DNA from: Pelagomonas calceolata
Lineage: Eukaryota > Sar > Pelagophyceae > Pelagomonadales > Pelagomonadaceae
Reading direction: 5' to 3'
DNA length: 64,000 nt
Assembly (NCBI GenBank): GCA_918797485.1
Contig: CAKKNE010000004.1
Coordinates: 186,001-250,000, forward strand
Shown one piece after another: positions 37,787 through 48,796 of the stretch. Within the stretch, counting starts at the first letter, position 1. Each line of letters begins with the position of its first letter. The position numbers and the translations under genes are program-made. Under the pieces are notes generated by a model. That model was not told where the DNA came from, made no database searches, and was given only the letters and a program-made list of their open reading frames with translations.

Positions 37787-40700
37787 CTAGGCGGGCGCGA
37801 CCGAGCCGCCGGGGTTCGACGCCGGCGCCCGCAGGCACCACAGCGCGCACCCGGCGCACCAGAACCAGGTGAAGCCCATCAGGTAGAAGAAAAATTCAAG
37901 GGCATGCGGCGCGTAGTAAAACCCCATGAGGACCCGGAGCCACAGGCCCTGGGGGGTTTCTTCGCAGTTGGGGTCCCGCCAGTACTGTCGATTTATTCGT
38001 GAGCAGTGCCTCGCCATTTCACTAGCATGGAGGCCCGCCCAAAGGAGGAGTCCCATGATGCCGGAGCCACAGAAGTGGTAGATGCACGTCGCTTTCCACG
38101 CGTACTTGTTGCAGCCGCAGCAAGTCGCCTCGGAGAAGACCACCGCGTCCAGCTCCTTCTGCGCCTCGTCGTCGGCCTCGGCCTGGAGCATCTCGGCGAT
38201 CTCCCGGCCGAGCCGCGACTGCGCCAGACCCTCCTCGCCGCCGGCAATCCTCAAAAACACCTTCTCCATCGTCGCGCGCGCGAGCGAAAAGTCGATCACG
38301 CCGAGCCGCGCGCACGCGTCGTCGTCGAACGCGCGGAACGCGAGCGCCGGCGTCCGCCGCGGGTCGACGCCCGCGAGCTCGAGCGTCGCAATGTCCGCGT
38401 CCGCGGCGGCGACGTCGACGTCCGGCGACGAAAAGGCCCCGCGCGCGAACGCCACGAGATCCGCGACGTGCGCGTCGTCCCGCGTCTCCAGGCGGCACGA
38501 GATCTCGTAGCCCGCCGCGTAGCGCTCCTTGAGCTCCTGCGGCGTCCCGATGCAGCGCATGGTGCCCTTGACCATGATGCCGACGCGGTCGCAGAGGAGA
38601 TCGGCCTCGCCCATCGAGTGCGTCGTCAGGACGACTGCGCGGCCCTTCATCGTGACCTTGATGAGGTCCCAGAGATTCCTTTGCGCTCCTGGATCCAGGC
38701 CCGACGACGGCTCGTCCAGCAACACCACCGAGGGGCCGCCGACCAGCGCCACCGCGACCGCCAGCTTGCGCTTCATGCCCCCCGACAGGCGGCCGGCCGC
38801 CTTGTCGGCGTGGTCGGACAGGCCGACGACGGCGAGCGCTTGCTCCGCGGCGTGGCGCGCGTCTCCTTCGATGTCGACGCCCCGGAGCCGCGCAAAGAGA
38901 CTCAGATGGTCTCGGCAGCTCAGGTGGTCCCAGAGGACGTTCTTCTGGTTGACGACCTGTGTGAAAATCAAAATTTTACGGCGCGTTCGTGCTGAATCAT
39001 CGCATCGTCCTCCACGCCATCGACGCGACGCCTGCTCGATGGCGTGGCGATGCCAGTTCCTCACCGCTCGACCGAGCCAGGACGGCCACGTCATCGCCGA
39101 GAAATGACTTAGTGAAGAATTGTCGGGTGCACCCGACGCATTGGTTGATTTCCACACAGTTGACGACGCCGAGCGACCGCGCTGCGTCCTCGAAGTCCTG
39201 TGTGGAAATCAAATTTCGGGCGCCCCACGCCATCGACGCGATATTTTCTCCGTAGCTGCGTCTGCTCGATGGCGTGAAAGTCAACCTAACTCACTGGTTG
39301 ATTTCCACACAGCTCTTGACGGCCAGCACGCTCTTCCCCGCGACCCTGGCGTCGCCGGACGTCGGCTCGACGGCGCGGCAGACCATCGACACGGTCGTCG
39401 TCTTCCCAGCGCCGTTCGCTCCTAGTAAACCAAAAACCTGGCCCGTCGGCACGCCGAACGCCGCGCACTGGACGGACTCGACGGCCGAACCGCCGAAGAA
39501 CCGCGGCGGGTAGATCTTCCGCAGGTCCGAGACGACGAGGCCGTCGCGGTCCGCTGACTTGATGTCTCGCACGAGCGGCGGAGGGTACGGGTCGTCGCCC
39601 GGCGGCACGTTCCGCAGCATGGCGACGGTGTCGCGCACGGCGGTGGAAAACCTCGTCGGCGGCGGCCGCGACGGCGGCGCCTCCTCCTCCGGCTCGTCTA
39701 CCACAATCTGAAAGTCGTCTTCGTTCGTCGACAGGGCGTCGCCCGCGCTCGCGGCGTCGCCCGCGCCGGTGAGCGCCGCGACGCGCGCGCGCTCCGCGGC
39801 GACGTCGTCGGGCATCGCGGTCGCGCGCACCTTGGAGACCCGCGTCTTCACCCAGGCGAGCGGGCGCAGGGCCCGTCGATCTTTAAAGACGACTATTCCT
39901 TCATAAAGTATGATGTGGAAAAAGGCAAAGATCACGGCTGCCCAGCCGCTCGGTAAAGGCGGGTCCGCGCGCTGCCGCCAGAGGGGCCCGTCGCCCGACG
40001 CCTCGAGAAACCCCCCGCGCTTCAGCTGCGGGTGGAAGGCCACCTTGCAGACCTGGACCGCCAGGTTGCCGAACGGCGTTGCGATTGACGCGAGCCACCC
40101 TATCTTACAGAAGAATTCCTGGAATAGGAGCTGGTTGGGTTTGCTGGTGGCGACCCACCAGAGGCCCGCGAGCCCGGCCGGCGCCGCGCCGCCCAGGAGA
40201 CCGATGAAAATGGGCGTCGACGCGACCGCGATGAGCGGCGAGTCGAACGTCGTCGTCGCAAAGTGCGAGAAGCTCACGATCCCGGCGCTACAGAGCGGCA
40301 GTAAAATCCACAACCACGGCCAGCGCTCCATCCAGCGGCGCACGACGAACTTCGTGGCGTTCTGCCGGGCCCCGGCCGCGTGATGTTTATCCCAGATGCT
40401 GTCGCAGTACCACTGTTCGATGGTATCATAGGGCTCGGAGTGCCACAGATCGTTCGGGTCTTCTTCGAAGCCCCCCGGGTACCGGTCGTGGAAGGCGATT
40501 TCTAGCGACGTGGCGGTCGCGTTGTAGGGCCCGAGGTCGAGGTCCCCCTTCCGAGCGGCCGCGTGGAGCTGCGCGTAAGTCGGCGCGCTGCTACATAACC
40601 GCTTGCGATATGCCATGCGGGTCGCCGCTAACATGAAGACGACGCAGACGGCGCCGCTCACGAGTACCAGCGCGTCGCTGAGCCAGTTTCCTAGCCAGTA

Positions 40701-43700
40701 CGTCAAAGTGTCGAGGCCCGAGACGGCCAATAGATTCCGCAGACCTCTGGCGCGCTCGCGGACGTAGGGCTCCACCACGAAGCCCGCCACAAGAAGATAG
40801 GCGGCCACCAGGACCCCCGCGACGAGGGTGTTGTAGTACTCCGCGTGTCTACTTTTGAAACCGAACGCCCGCTTTCCTTTGCCGGGCATTTGCGCGCGCA
40901 CGACCAGCGGCATCGCCGCCGCCGCCACTTGGAGGAGCACCAGGGTCGTTCCGTGTATCCCGGCAGAACAAAACGCCGAGGCGAAGACGGAGCCCAAAAC
41001 TTCCACGACGAGGCCAACAAAGAACCCGGCGACGCCGCCGGCGGTCCGCGCCCGCGCGCGGCGGCCCGCCGCGCTCGCGGCCATGCGCCGAAACGTCTTT
41101 TTGCGCACGCTCAGGCATACGCTCCTGTGCGGAAATAAACCGGCGTTTTGGGTGCTTGGACTCTACGCCCGTCGAAGATTTAGAATTGAGCACTGAAAGC
41201 GCGCCAGCCCGTGAGCCATCCGACTAGGCATCCCGCGACCGCGCCGGCTGCCGACGTGGGTACGCCAAAGTACGGCCGGAGGCCGGCCTCGAGGCCGACC
41301 GCTACGGCCGTGGCTATCGCCCACGTCAGCCCTCCCGTAAAGGCGTGAAGAACGAAATGATGCTGCGCATTTAAACCACACACGCAAACGCCGAAAACGG
41401 AGCCGACGACGCATCCCGCGACCGAAAACGGCGCGGACAACGAGGCGCCTCCAATAAAACGTATGCCGCACTCCAAAGCAGCCAAGGCGAGTGTCGAAGC
41501 CGCAACGGCCGATCCGGCCGCCGTGCCCGCCGCCCACCCCCGGGGCGAATCCCGGCTTCCCTTTTCGGTCAAGCCCACGGCCAAGCCAACGATAAACCCC
41601 GAGGACAAGACCGCGGCGAGCACGGCGAAATGCGTTGGCACGGTGAAAGTCGTGGCGCCGCCCTTGTCGCCGCGGGCGCGCTTGACGGCGCGCCGGAGCC
41701 CGCCGGGCAGCGCCGCGCCGCCGAGGACGAACTTTTTGATCCACACGAGGTCGTCTCTTATTTGCTGGAGCCTGTGTGGGAATCAAGAGGTGAGTCGAGG
41801 TCACTTTGATCTGTCTGCACCGCTGGGAGCCGAAACTGGACCACGGCCGCGACGAGCCTCCCCGCCGGCACCGGCTCGCCCGGCGCCGACGGCAGCAAGG
41901 CCCCGCCAACCAACGTCTCCGCCTCTACGGGCGCCGCCGCGCCCTCGACCTGCTCGCCGACGGATATGAACACGTCCTCGAGCGACGTCGCCGTCACGGA
42001 AACGTCGACGAGACCCAAGCCGTCGGCCTCGGCCTCCAGCCCCTCGAAGAGAGCGGCGACCCGTGACCTGGATGCGTGGATGGTGTACGTCGTCGTGACG
42101 TCGCGCGCGGAGTCCTCGAGGAGGGGGGCCTCGGCGCCGTCCGCCCAGTTCCGCGACGCGGAGAAGCTCGAGCCCCGGGTCGCGTTCAGGAGCGGACTCT
42201 TAAATGATGAGGAAAAGCTTTTGGGTGTCGACCCGAGGAGCGGATTCGCGGCGTCCTTTTCGGTCGCCCGGCGGAGGTCCTCCTCGAGCTTCGAGGCCGC
42301 CGCTAGCTTCGCTTTGGGCATGTGCTGCGCAAAAACCGCTTTAAGTTGATCGCGCGCCGCGGCGGCCGTCGTCACCGCCACGTGGAGGCCGCCGATTGAC
42401 GTGTCCGACGTGTCCGCGCCGTCCGCTGCGTCGCCGCCGCCTCCGAAGCGCCGCTTCAGGAAAGAGAGAGTGCCGCAGCACTTCACGCTCCCGGCCGCCA
42501 TGATCGCCACCCGGTCCGCCAATGCTTCGGCCTCCTCCATGTGGTGCGTCGTGAGGAGCACCGACCGGTCGACGCGGACGTCGCGCAGCAGGGTCCAGAC
42601 CTCGCGCCGCGCCACGGGATCCATCCCCGCCGTCGGCTCGTCGAGGACCACGAGTCTGGACCCGCCGGTCAGCGCCGCGGCCATCATGACCTTGCGCTTC
42701 TGGCCGCCCGAGAGCTTGAGCGGAAACCCCTCGGCCATTTCCGTGAGGCGGAAGAGCTCCAGCAGGCCAGACGCCTCGTTCTCCGCTCTAGATTCCTCGA
42801 CGCCCTTGAGCCGCGAGTAGAAAATGAGGTGCTCCCGGAGCGTGAGCCGAGGGAATAGCGCGTCGTGCTGCGGGCAGAAGCCGAGGAGCTGGCGGAGCCT
42901 ATCCAAACCATCTGCGTCGGCTAAGGGGCCGAGCGTGCGGATCCCAAAGAAACTTGCGCTGCCGCCGTCGGGCGCCATCGCTCCAGTAATCATCGACATG
43001 GTGGTCGTCTTGCCCGCGCCGTTGTGACCCAGCAGGCAGAAGATCTCCGAGTCTCGAATCGCGAACGTCGCGTCAGATACGGCGACCTTCTTCCCGAAGA
43101 CCTTCCGGAGGCCTCTTACCTGGACCGGCGCGTCGGCGCTTTCATCGTTCTCGAACCACTCGTCGTGGTTCACGAGCGGCGCCTTCTCTACGACCTCGTC
43201 CGGCGGCGGCGGTCGCCAGTACGCCTTCCGGAGGCAAAACAGCAGGTCCTTGCCCTTGCCCCGCGCCGCCGACGTGGAGACCTGGATCACGTACCACAAG
43301 ATGGCCGCCCACAGCGCCACGGACACCATCAGCATGCAGTAGACCCCGGCCGTCCACGAGGACTCGGGCCGCCAGCCCCGATCCTCAGTCTTCTCGTACC
43401 AGAAGGGCCAGACGTCCTCGCACATGAGGTGCTCGTCGGCGCAGGGCGCCGCCGTCAGCGACTGGCTCTGCAGATACTGCTCGAAAGCCTCGAGCCGCGG
43501 CCTCGGGGCTTTTTCCCAGCACTCTTTTCTGCACATCTCGCACGGGTAGCGCTCCCCCACAAAGCCGTCGGCGACGAGCCGGCACCGCCAGCCCGCTCGT
43601 TTTTTCGTCGGGCTGAACGAGTCCACCAACAAATCGTAGGCGAACTGCGGCAGGAGCGCGCTGGCGAAGTGCGCGCGCGGCCGCGCCCGCAAGCGCCAGT

Positions 43701-46700
43701 TCGTTTTGTATCTCCGTTTCCCAACGTTCCACGTCCGGAGCGGGGCCCAGAGCAAGTAGCACCCGTGCAGGGCCGCGTGCAACAGGGGCGGGAGCCCCGC
43801 CGCGGCGATCTGCGACCGAAGGAGGCACGTGACCACCACAAAGGTCTGGAGGACGAGCGCCAGCAAAAAGAACCAATGGAGGGCGAAGAGCTCGAGGAAC
43901 GCGGCGACCTCAAAACTCTTGCCGGCGCGCCGGAAGAGGCCCGGCGCGGCGCCCGCGGCGATCGCGACGGCGACGCCGCCGCCGAGGGCGACGCCCTCGA
44001 TAAAGAAGGATGCGAGCCAGTAGGCCGCGTCGGCGCCGCCTGCCGCGCGCGTCGCCTCGCGCGTGCCTTGTGCAACGTCGGCGACCAACGCCGAGGCGAC
44101 GACCTGGACCCACGGGAAGAAGAAGAGCTGGAACAAGGTGAGCTCGAAGTCGCCGTGGTTCGTGTCGAAGGTCGTTCGCTTGCGGGTCTTCGTGACGGCC
44201 GTCGGCGCGCTCGTCGCGCTCGTATCGCTTTCAACGATGCTCCTCGCTAGCCGGTTCTCTTCCCTGGTGTCGTACAGTAACCACAGGAGGCCGACGCCGA
44301 GGAGCGGGACGATTACTTGCTTGGCCAGCGCGCCCGTCGTGCGCTTCTTCACCGTCCACGCCTTGCGCGCGAGGAGCGCGGTCCGTTCCACGAGCGACGG
44401 CGGCTCGGCGGCGTGTTTCGGCGCGGCGGCGCCGTCGCCCGCGGGCGCCGCCTCCGCGAGCGAAAAGAGCTGGCCCCTTTGGACGCCCTCCGGCACCTTG
44501 ACCTTGATGCCGTCGGGGCGGGTCACGATCGTGCCCGGCGGGCCCGGCGCCACGACCCACGGGACCGTCTGCTCCGTCCCGTCCTCCGCGGTGTAGACGG
44601 CCGCGGGCGGCCGCTTGACCAGGCATCGCCGCAAGGAGTCCCACCAGCAGCAGCAGTAGCGCGCGAGGCTGCCGCGGCAGCGCGCGAGGCAGGACCTGAG
44701 GGGCCTCGCGACGGCGCCGGCGCCGGCCGAGAGCTTTTTCTTGAGCGACGCGACGCCGGCCGAGAGCTTCTCCAGAATTGGCGCGACGCGGCGTCCGAAC
44801 CAGGGGCGCCGCTCGGAGAACTTTTCGTAGCGCGCGCGGACCTTCTCGCGGAAAATGTAGAGCAGCCCGCCGAAGAACAGGCCGACAAAGAGCAGCAAGA
44901 CGCCTAATTTGTCTCCGTCTACCCCGTCTTCGTCTACATCGTCAAAAATCCAGAGCCCGGCGAGCGTCGCCGCGAGCGCCAGGGGAACGACCGTGACGCA
45001 AAACAGCGCGGGCCAGCTCAACTTCTGGCAGCCCGCGCGCACCTCGTTGCGGAGGATGAAGAGGTTCCCGCCGAAGAACAGGGCGACAAATAGCAAGAAG
45101 GCGTATTCATGGTAGACTATGTAGAGGCCGGCGAGCGTCGACGGGACCACGACGGAAACGATCGTGACGCCGAGCAGCGCGGGCCGGCGCAGCGAGAGTT
45201 CCATGTACGCGAAGATCCAGCCCCCGCAGCACCAGAAGACGCAGCGCCGGGCGCAGCCCCCCTCGCCCTCGTGTGCCCAGTTGCGCAGCTTTTGGAGCCG
45301 CGCGTAGCCGACGCACGACGGCTGCGAGACGCAGCACGCCGCCGCGACGCCGACGACGTAGATGACGAGGAGGCCCAGCCACGCGAGGACGTAGAGCACG
45401 GTAATCCACAGTCCGTCCTGATCCCAGGCGAACTTCGGGCGAAAGGCGCAGACGTCCGGAATCGCCTCGCCGCCGCCCCCGTCGGGCCACTTCTTCACCG
45501 CGGCCCTGAGCTTCTCGAAGAGGACGGGGTCGTGGCCGAGCTCGCCGCACGTCTTTCCGCAGGTCCCGAGGCAGCCGCTGTAGAACTCTTTTTCCACGTC
45601 CCGCGCGCACGCGTCGGCCGCGGCGGTCGTCGGTTCCGCGTCGAGCCCGGCGAAATGGCGGGGCGCGCGCGTCGAGACCCAGAAGTTCGTCCACGGGTGG
45701 TCGAACCACCTATCTTCCCAACGTTCATGGTAGTCGGAGCTGTACCAATCCCGCCTCCATCTCCACGCCTCGTCCCACCGCTTCCTCTCCCGGAGCTGCG
45801 CGTGGAAGAAGTCGCCGTCTTCGGTGACCACGCCGCAGGCCCGGATGCGTTGTCGCTCGCCCATGCGCCGGTTCCGCGAGCTGTCTGGCCACGACGTCCC
45901 CGTGACGTCGCGCCTCCACCATTGGCGTTCACAACTGTCCCAAGGCCGCCAATTGTGCCAGTCACTCAAGTCCCACCAGCGCCACGAATCCGAGCGGGTG
46001 TAGTAGAGCGCGCCGGACGCCGGGTCGCAGCGCAGGTCGTCGCAGGCGTAGGGCTCGCCCCGGAAGCGGCAGGGGCGGTTCCGGACGTCATTCCATGAGT
46101 GCGGACTCTGCTCGGCCCCAAAGTACTTCAGGAGGATATCGCAGCGCCGAGGACCGCTGTGGTGGAAGCAGTCGGGCACCGGCGCGACGCACTTCGCGTC
46201 GTCGGAACTCTTGTTCGTGCAGCAGGTGCCGACGCCGCCGACATAATCCACGCCCGCCAGCGTGTGGTTGTCGGCGCAGTACCGCGCCGCGGGCGGCGGG
46301 CGCATCCCTTCATCCCAATGTGACCCATGATCCCCCCATCTTTCCCAATGGGACGATGATGTGAAACACACGTCCTTGTAACTCATTTGCGGGTCCCACC
46401 AGTTATCTGAGTGACCATTATCCAGTATGGCCGGGCCGCCGGGCTTGAACCTGCGCGGACGTCGGAGTCAGGCGGTCCCGGTATCTACGTCTACGCCGGA
46501 TATCGGACGTGCGGCACGCGTCCTCGACGCAGTCGGCGCGGCGCTTGCGCTCGAAGCACGCCGCCGGCGCGGAGGCGCGCGGGCAGCAGTGAGTCTCGTA
46601 AGTTTCCCCTTGCTCCGGGTGACTTTTAACATAGACCTTTTGCTCCCCGCCGGGGCACGCGTCCGTTTCGTCATCGCAGCATTCGCCAACGAGGGGCGGG

Positions 46701-48478
46701 CGCCGCCCCTCGTCCGCGTGGGCCTCCCAGCAGAAGCCTTCGGCGTCCACGTCCGCGGCCGTCGTCAGGTTGTCGACGGCGCCCTCGCAGCACGTGAAGA
46801 CGCACGGCGCGTCGCCCGCCACGACCGTGTACCCGTCCGCGCACGCGGCGGTCTCGTTCGGCCCCGCGCAGCAGCCGCCGGCGTCATAATTGTGATGCTC
46901 CCACCGGTCCTCCAGCGCGACCTCGTCGCCGGACGCCTCCTCCCCGTGCTTGCGCACGGAGCACTCGAAGTTCGGCAGCGCGCCGTCGGAGCCCGTCGGC
47001 CCGGGCCCGCAGTACTCGTCGCCGCTCCCGTGGCGCACGCTCACGCATTCGCAGTCGACGTTGAAGTCGCAGCAGTCGTGGTGGTCGCAGTCGTGGTAGC
47101 CGACTGGACACCAGCCGGCGGGCTGGGACACGTTCTCGTGGTACGCGAGGCTGCAGTCCTCGTGCGAGCCCAGGTCGCACGTGTCGTCGCAGGCGCAGTC
47201 CGCGTCGCGGTCGCAGCAGCCGTCGCACTCGTAGTATCCCTCGGGGCACTTGGGCGTGCGCCAGTCGTGCTCGTAGGCGTCGCCGCCGAGCCCGTCGCAC
47301 GCGCAGTCCGCGTCCTGGTCGCAGCAACCGGCGCAGGTGTAGTACCCGGCGGGGCAGCCCTCGAAGTCGTAGGGCTCGACGAAGCGACCAAGGAATGCGT
47401 CAGAGGGAAGACAGCGGTACCCCTTCCTGCCCGGCCAGCAGCCCCAAGGCGGGCCTTCGTTGCCGCGCACGAGCGTGTACCCGTCCGCGCACCACGTTTC
47501 GTGGTCGTAGCCGCAGCAGTCGCGGTCGTGGTGTTCGCATACATGTTCCCGGCACTTGTCCGGGTCGTGGGCCGAGAGGTCCTGCGACCCGTCATAGTAG
47601 AGCGCTGTGTGTGTGCAGATCCCCCCGTCCTCCTCGGCGGCGCCCGGGCACCCCAAGCTGAAGAGTTGCCAATCCCATTCCCGCCTTGCCTCCGTGCAAT
47701 TGCCGGTGACGCAGCGGCAGTTGCCCCCTCTGCCTCCCCAGTCCTCCCAGTAGAAGAACTCGCCGCGGCACCCGTCCTGGCCGGCGTGCGCGCGCACGGC
47801 GGCGACGCAGTCCATGAAATCCATCGTATGGTTGCCTCCGTGCCAATAAGAGTGATGACCAAAGTTTTCGTACCGACCCGCGCCTATCTTGTCGAGTCGA
47901 ACGGTCTCCTCACATCTGCGGTCGGTGACCGTGCCGACGTAGGTCGGCGCCGTGCAGTCCGAGACGTTCCAGGCGGCGCAGGTGACGACGCACCCCCGCG
48001 TGTCGTGGAGGTCCGACGCGGGATGGTCGGCGAGGGCCTCGTTCGCGTCGCACATGAAAAAACCGCCGCCGGTGCCCGCCGGGCAGCACGCAAACGGGTA
48101 CCAGTCGTGGTCGTGCGATGAGTTGGGCATCGGGGAGTAGCCCTCGGCGCAGATCGGCTCCCTGTGGTAGTTGTGGGCCCAGCAATGATTATGCTCGCAT
48201 TTATCCTTGCGGCAGCTTTCCGCCGGCATCCCGTCGCAGCGCGGGTCGTACACGCCGCTGCAGTTTTCGTGGCGCGCGCACGCCGCCAGCGCGTCGTCCA
48301 GGACGAGGTACGCGTCGCCGAACGTCGAGCAGTCCCGGTCGATCGCGTACTCGCGCAAGCACGAATCCTCGCTCTCGAGCAGGCACTTGGAGTTGTCGCA
48401 GACCATGCTCGGCTCGGGCAGCAGCTCCAGGAAGGAGGTCGCCGCGGCCGCGGCCAGCGCCAGCGGCAGCGCCCTCAT
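37787..48478 (-). CDS. Giant ABCA-type transporter with Cys-rich ectodomain, six exons
   Basis: Exons 46509-48478, 41831-46450, 41205-41771, 39321-41124, 39168-39197 and 37787-38956 join in frame to 3386 residues. A signal peptide (MRALPLALAAAAATSFLELL) leads into ~980 extracellular residues rich in Cys, Trp and His, including CPxGYYxCxGCCDxDADCACD repeats (~370-480). Transmembrane helices start near 1000. NBD1 (~1770-2000) has GHNGAGKTTTM, LSGGQKRK, VVLDEPTAGMDP and TTHHMEEAE; NBD2 (~2910-3170) has GANGAGKTTTV, LSGGMKRK, LLDEPSSGLDP and TTHSMGEAD. All ATPase motifs are intact, so it should pump or flip lipid-like substrates. The C-terminus adds unusual membrane helices. The first junction (46451-46508) is the least certain. 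Five introns; four have introner ends. Confidence 0.8.
38957..39159 (-). mobile_element. Introner in the ABCA gene with perfect 8-bp duplication
   Basis: 203 bp with ends CTGTGTGGAAATCAACC and TTTTGATTTTCACACAG (minus strand). Flanked by identical GTCGTCAA on both sides. The interior is nearly the same as in the element at 33485-33653 but reversed relative to its gene. The intron is 38957-39167; splicing restores LGVVNQKNVLWDHLS of NBD2. Confidence 0.93.
39168..39197 (-). other. 30-nt micro-exon of the ABCA gene
   Basis: Ten codons (DFEDAARSLG) lying between two introners. Skipping it would keep the frame but remove part of NBD2 just before the Q-loop-like VVNQKN. It fits the conserved ABCA order (GxxV..D...R..LGV..Q), so it is real coding sequence split by two insertions. 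Confidence 0.8.
39198..39312 (-). mobile_element. Introner in the ABCA gene
   Basis: 115 bp with ends CTGTGTGGAAATCAACC and AAATTTGATTTCCACACAG. The inner hairpin is built on CGCCATCGA and TCGATGGCGTG. The flanks GTCAAGAG and GACTTCGA do not match, so the duplication is decayed or one end was exchanged. The intron is 39198-39320. Confidence 0.85.
41125..41195 (-). mobile_element. Degenerate introner in the ABCA gene
   Basis: About 71 bp with ends CAGTGCTCAATTC (donor side) and TTTATTTCCGCACAG (acceptor side). Weak duplication GCGCGCTT/GAGCGTAT. The frame requires a GC donor at 41204; the intron is 41125-41204. Confidence 0.6.
41772..41822 (-). mobile_element. Short introner in the ABCA gene
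   Basis: 51 bp ending TTGATTCCCACACAG on the acceptor side. Flanks are GCTCCCAG(C) and GCTCCAGC. The frame requires a GC donor inside the left duplicate; the intron is 41772-41830. Confidence 0.75.
46451..46508 (-). other. Inferred intron joining ectodomain exons of the ABCA gene
   Basis: The frame must shift between the Cys-rich exon and the Trp/Arg-rich exon. A GT at 46508 and CGCAG ending at 46451 make a 58-bp intron that restores the frame (VEDACRT then FKPGGPAIL). It lacks clear introner ends. An alternative in-phase donor lies about 10 bases upstream. Confidence 0.5.
47041..47361 (-). repeat. Tandem Cys-rich module repeats in the ABCA ectodomain
   Basis: Three copies of a ~65 bp module encoding CPxGYY(E/T)CxGCCDxDADCACD, the third diverged (CPVGYHDC...CCDFNVDCEC). 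The Cys spacing is regular, suggesting small disulfide-bonded knots. Confidence 0.8.
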
Positions 48479-48796
48479 GGGGCTATCGCAGGAACCACCC
48501 GCTGCTGCACGCTGCACGAGCGTTACGCCAAGCGCCGATCACGCTCCTGGGATCACGCTCTGGGCGCGGGCAAAATGACAATGCCGGGGGGCAGCTAATC
48601 AATCTGCATGCCTTGGGAAGGAGCATTTTGTTGATGGGGGGTTCGCAGGGGAAAGCTGCAGAGCCGACGAGAGTCCTGCCGGCCGGCCCCGAGGTGTCCC
48701 CGACGTTTCCCCGCCGGACCCGCGCGTCGATTTCAAACGCGACGCGCCCTACCCCCCGGCCGGCGCCGGCGGACGAATTACAAGGCTCGCGAAGTA
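48479..48796. other. Upstream region of the ABCA gene, no gene seen
   Basis: 318 bp between the HMG-like gene's stop and the ABCA ATG. It contains a TGCTGCACGCTGCACGAGC stretch and direct GATCACGCTC repeats (48538-48558), but no match to the common element. Confidence 0.4.

Noticed and set aside
43024-44250. 408-codon plus-strand frame inside the ABCA gene
   Set aside because: Shadow frame opposite well-supported transporter sequence with intact ATPase motifs; no motif of its own.
46420-46510. tRNA-like look of the minus strand (B-box-like GGTTCAAGCC, possible TATCCGG/CTGGATA acceptor pairing)
   Set aside because: The T-arm stem does not pair, it is misplaced relative to the putative acceptor stem and the A-box is poor; the sequence lies at an inferred exon junction.
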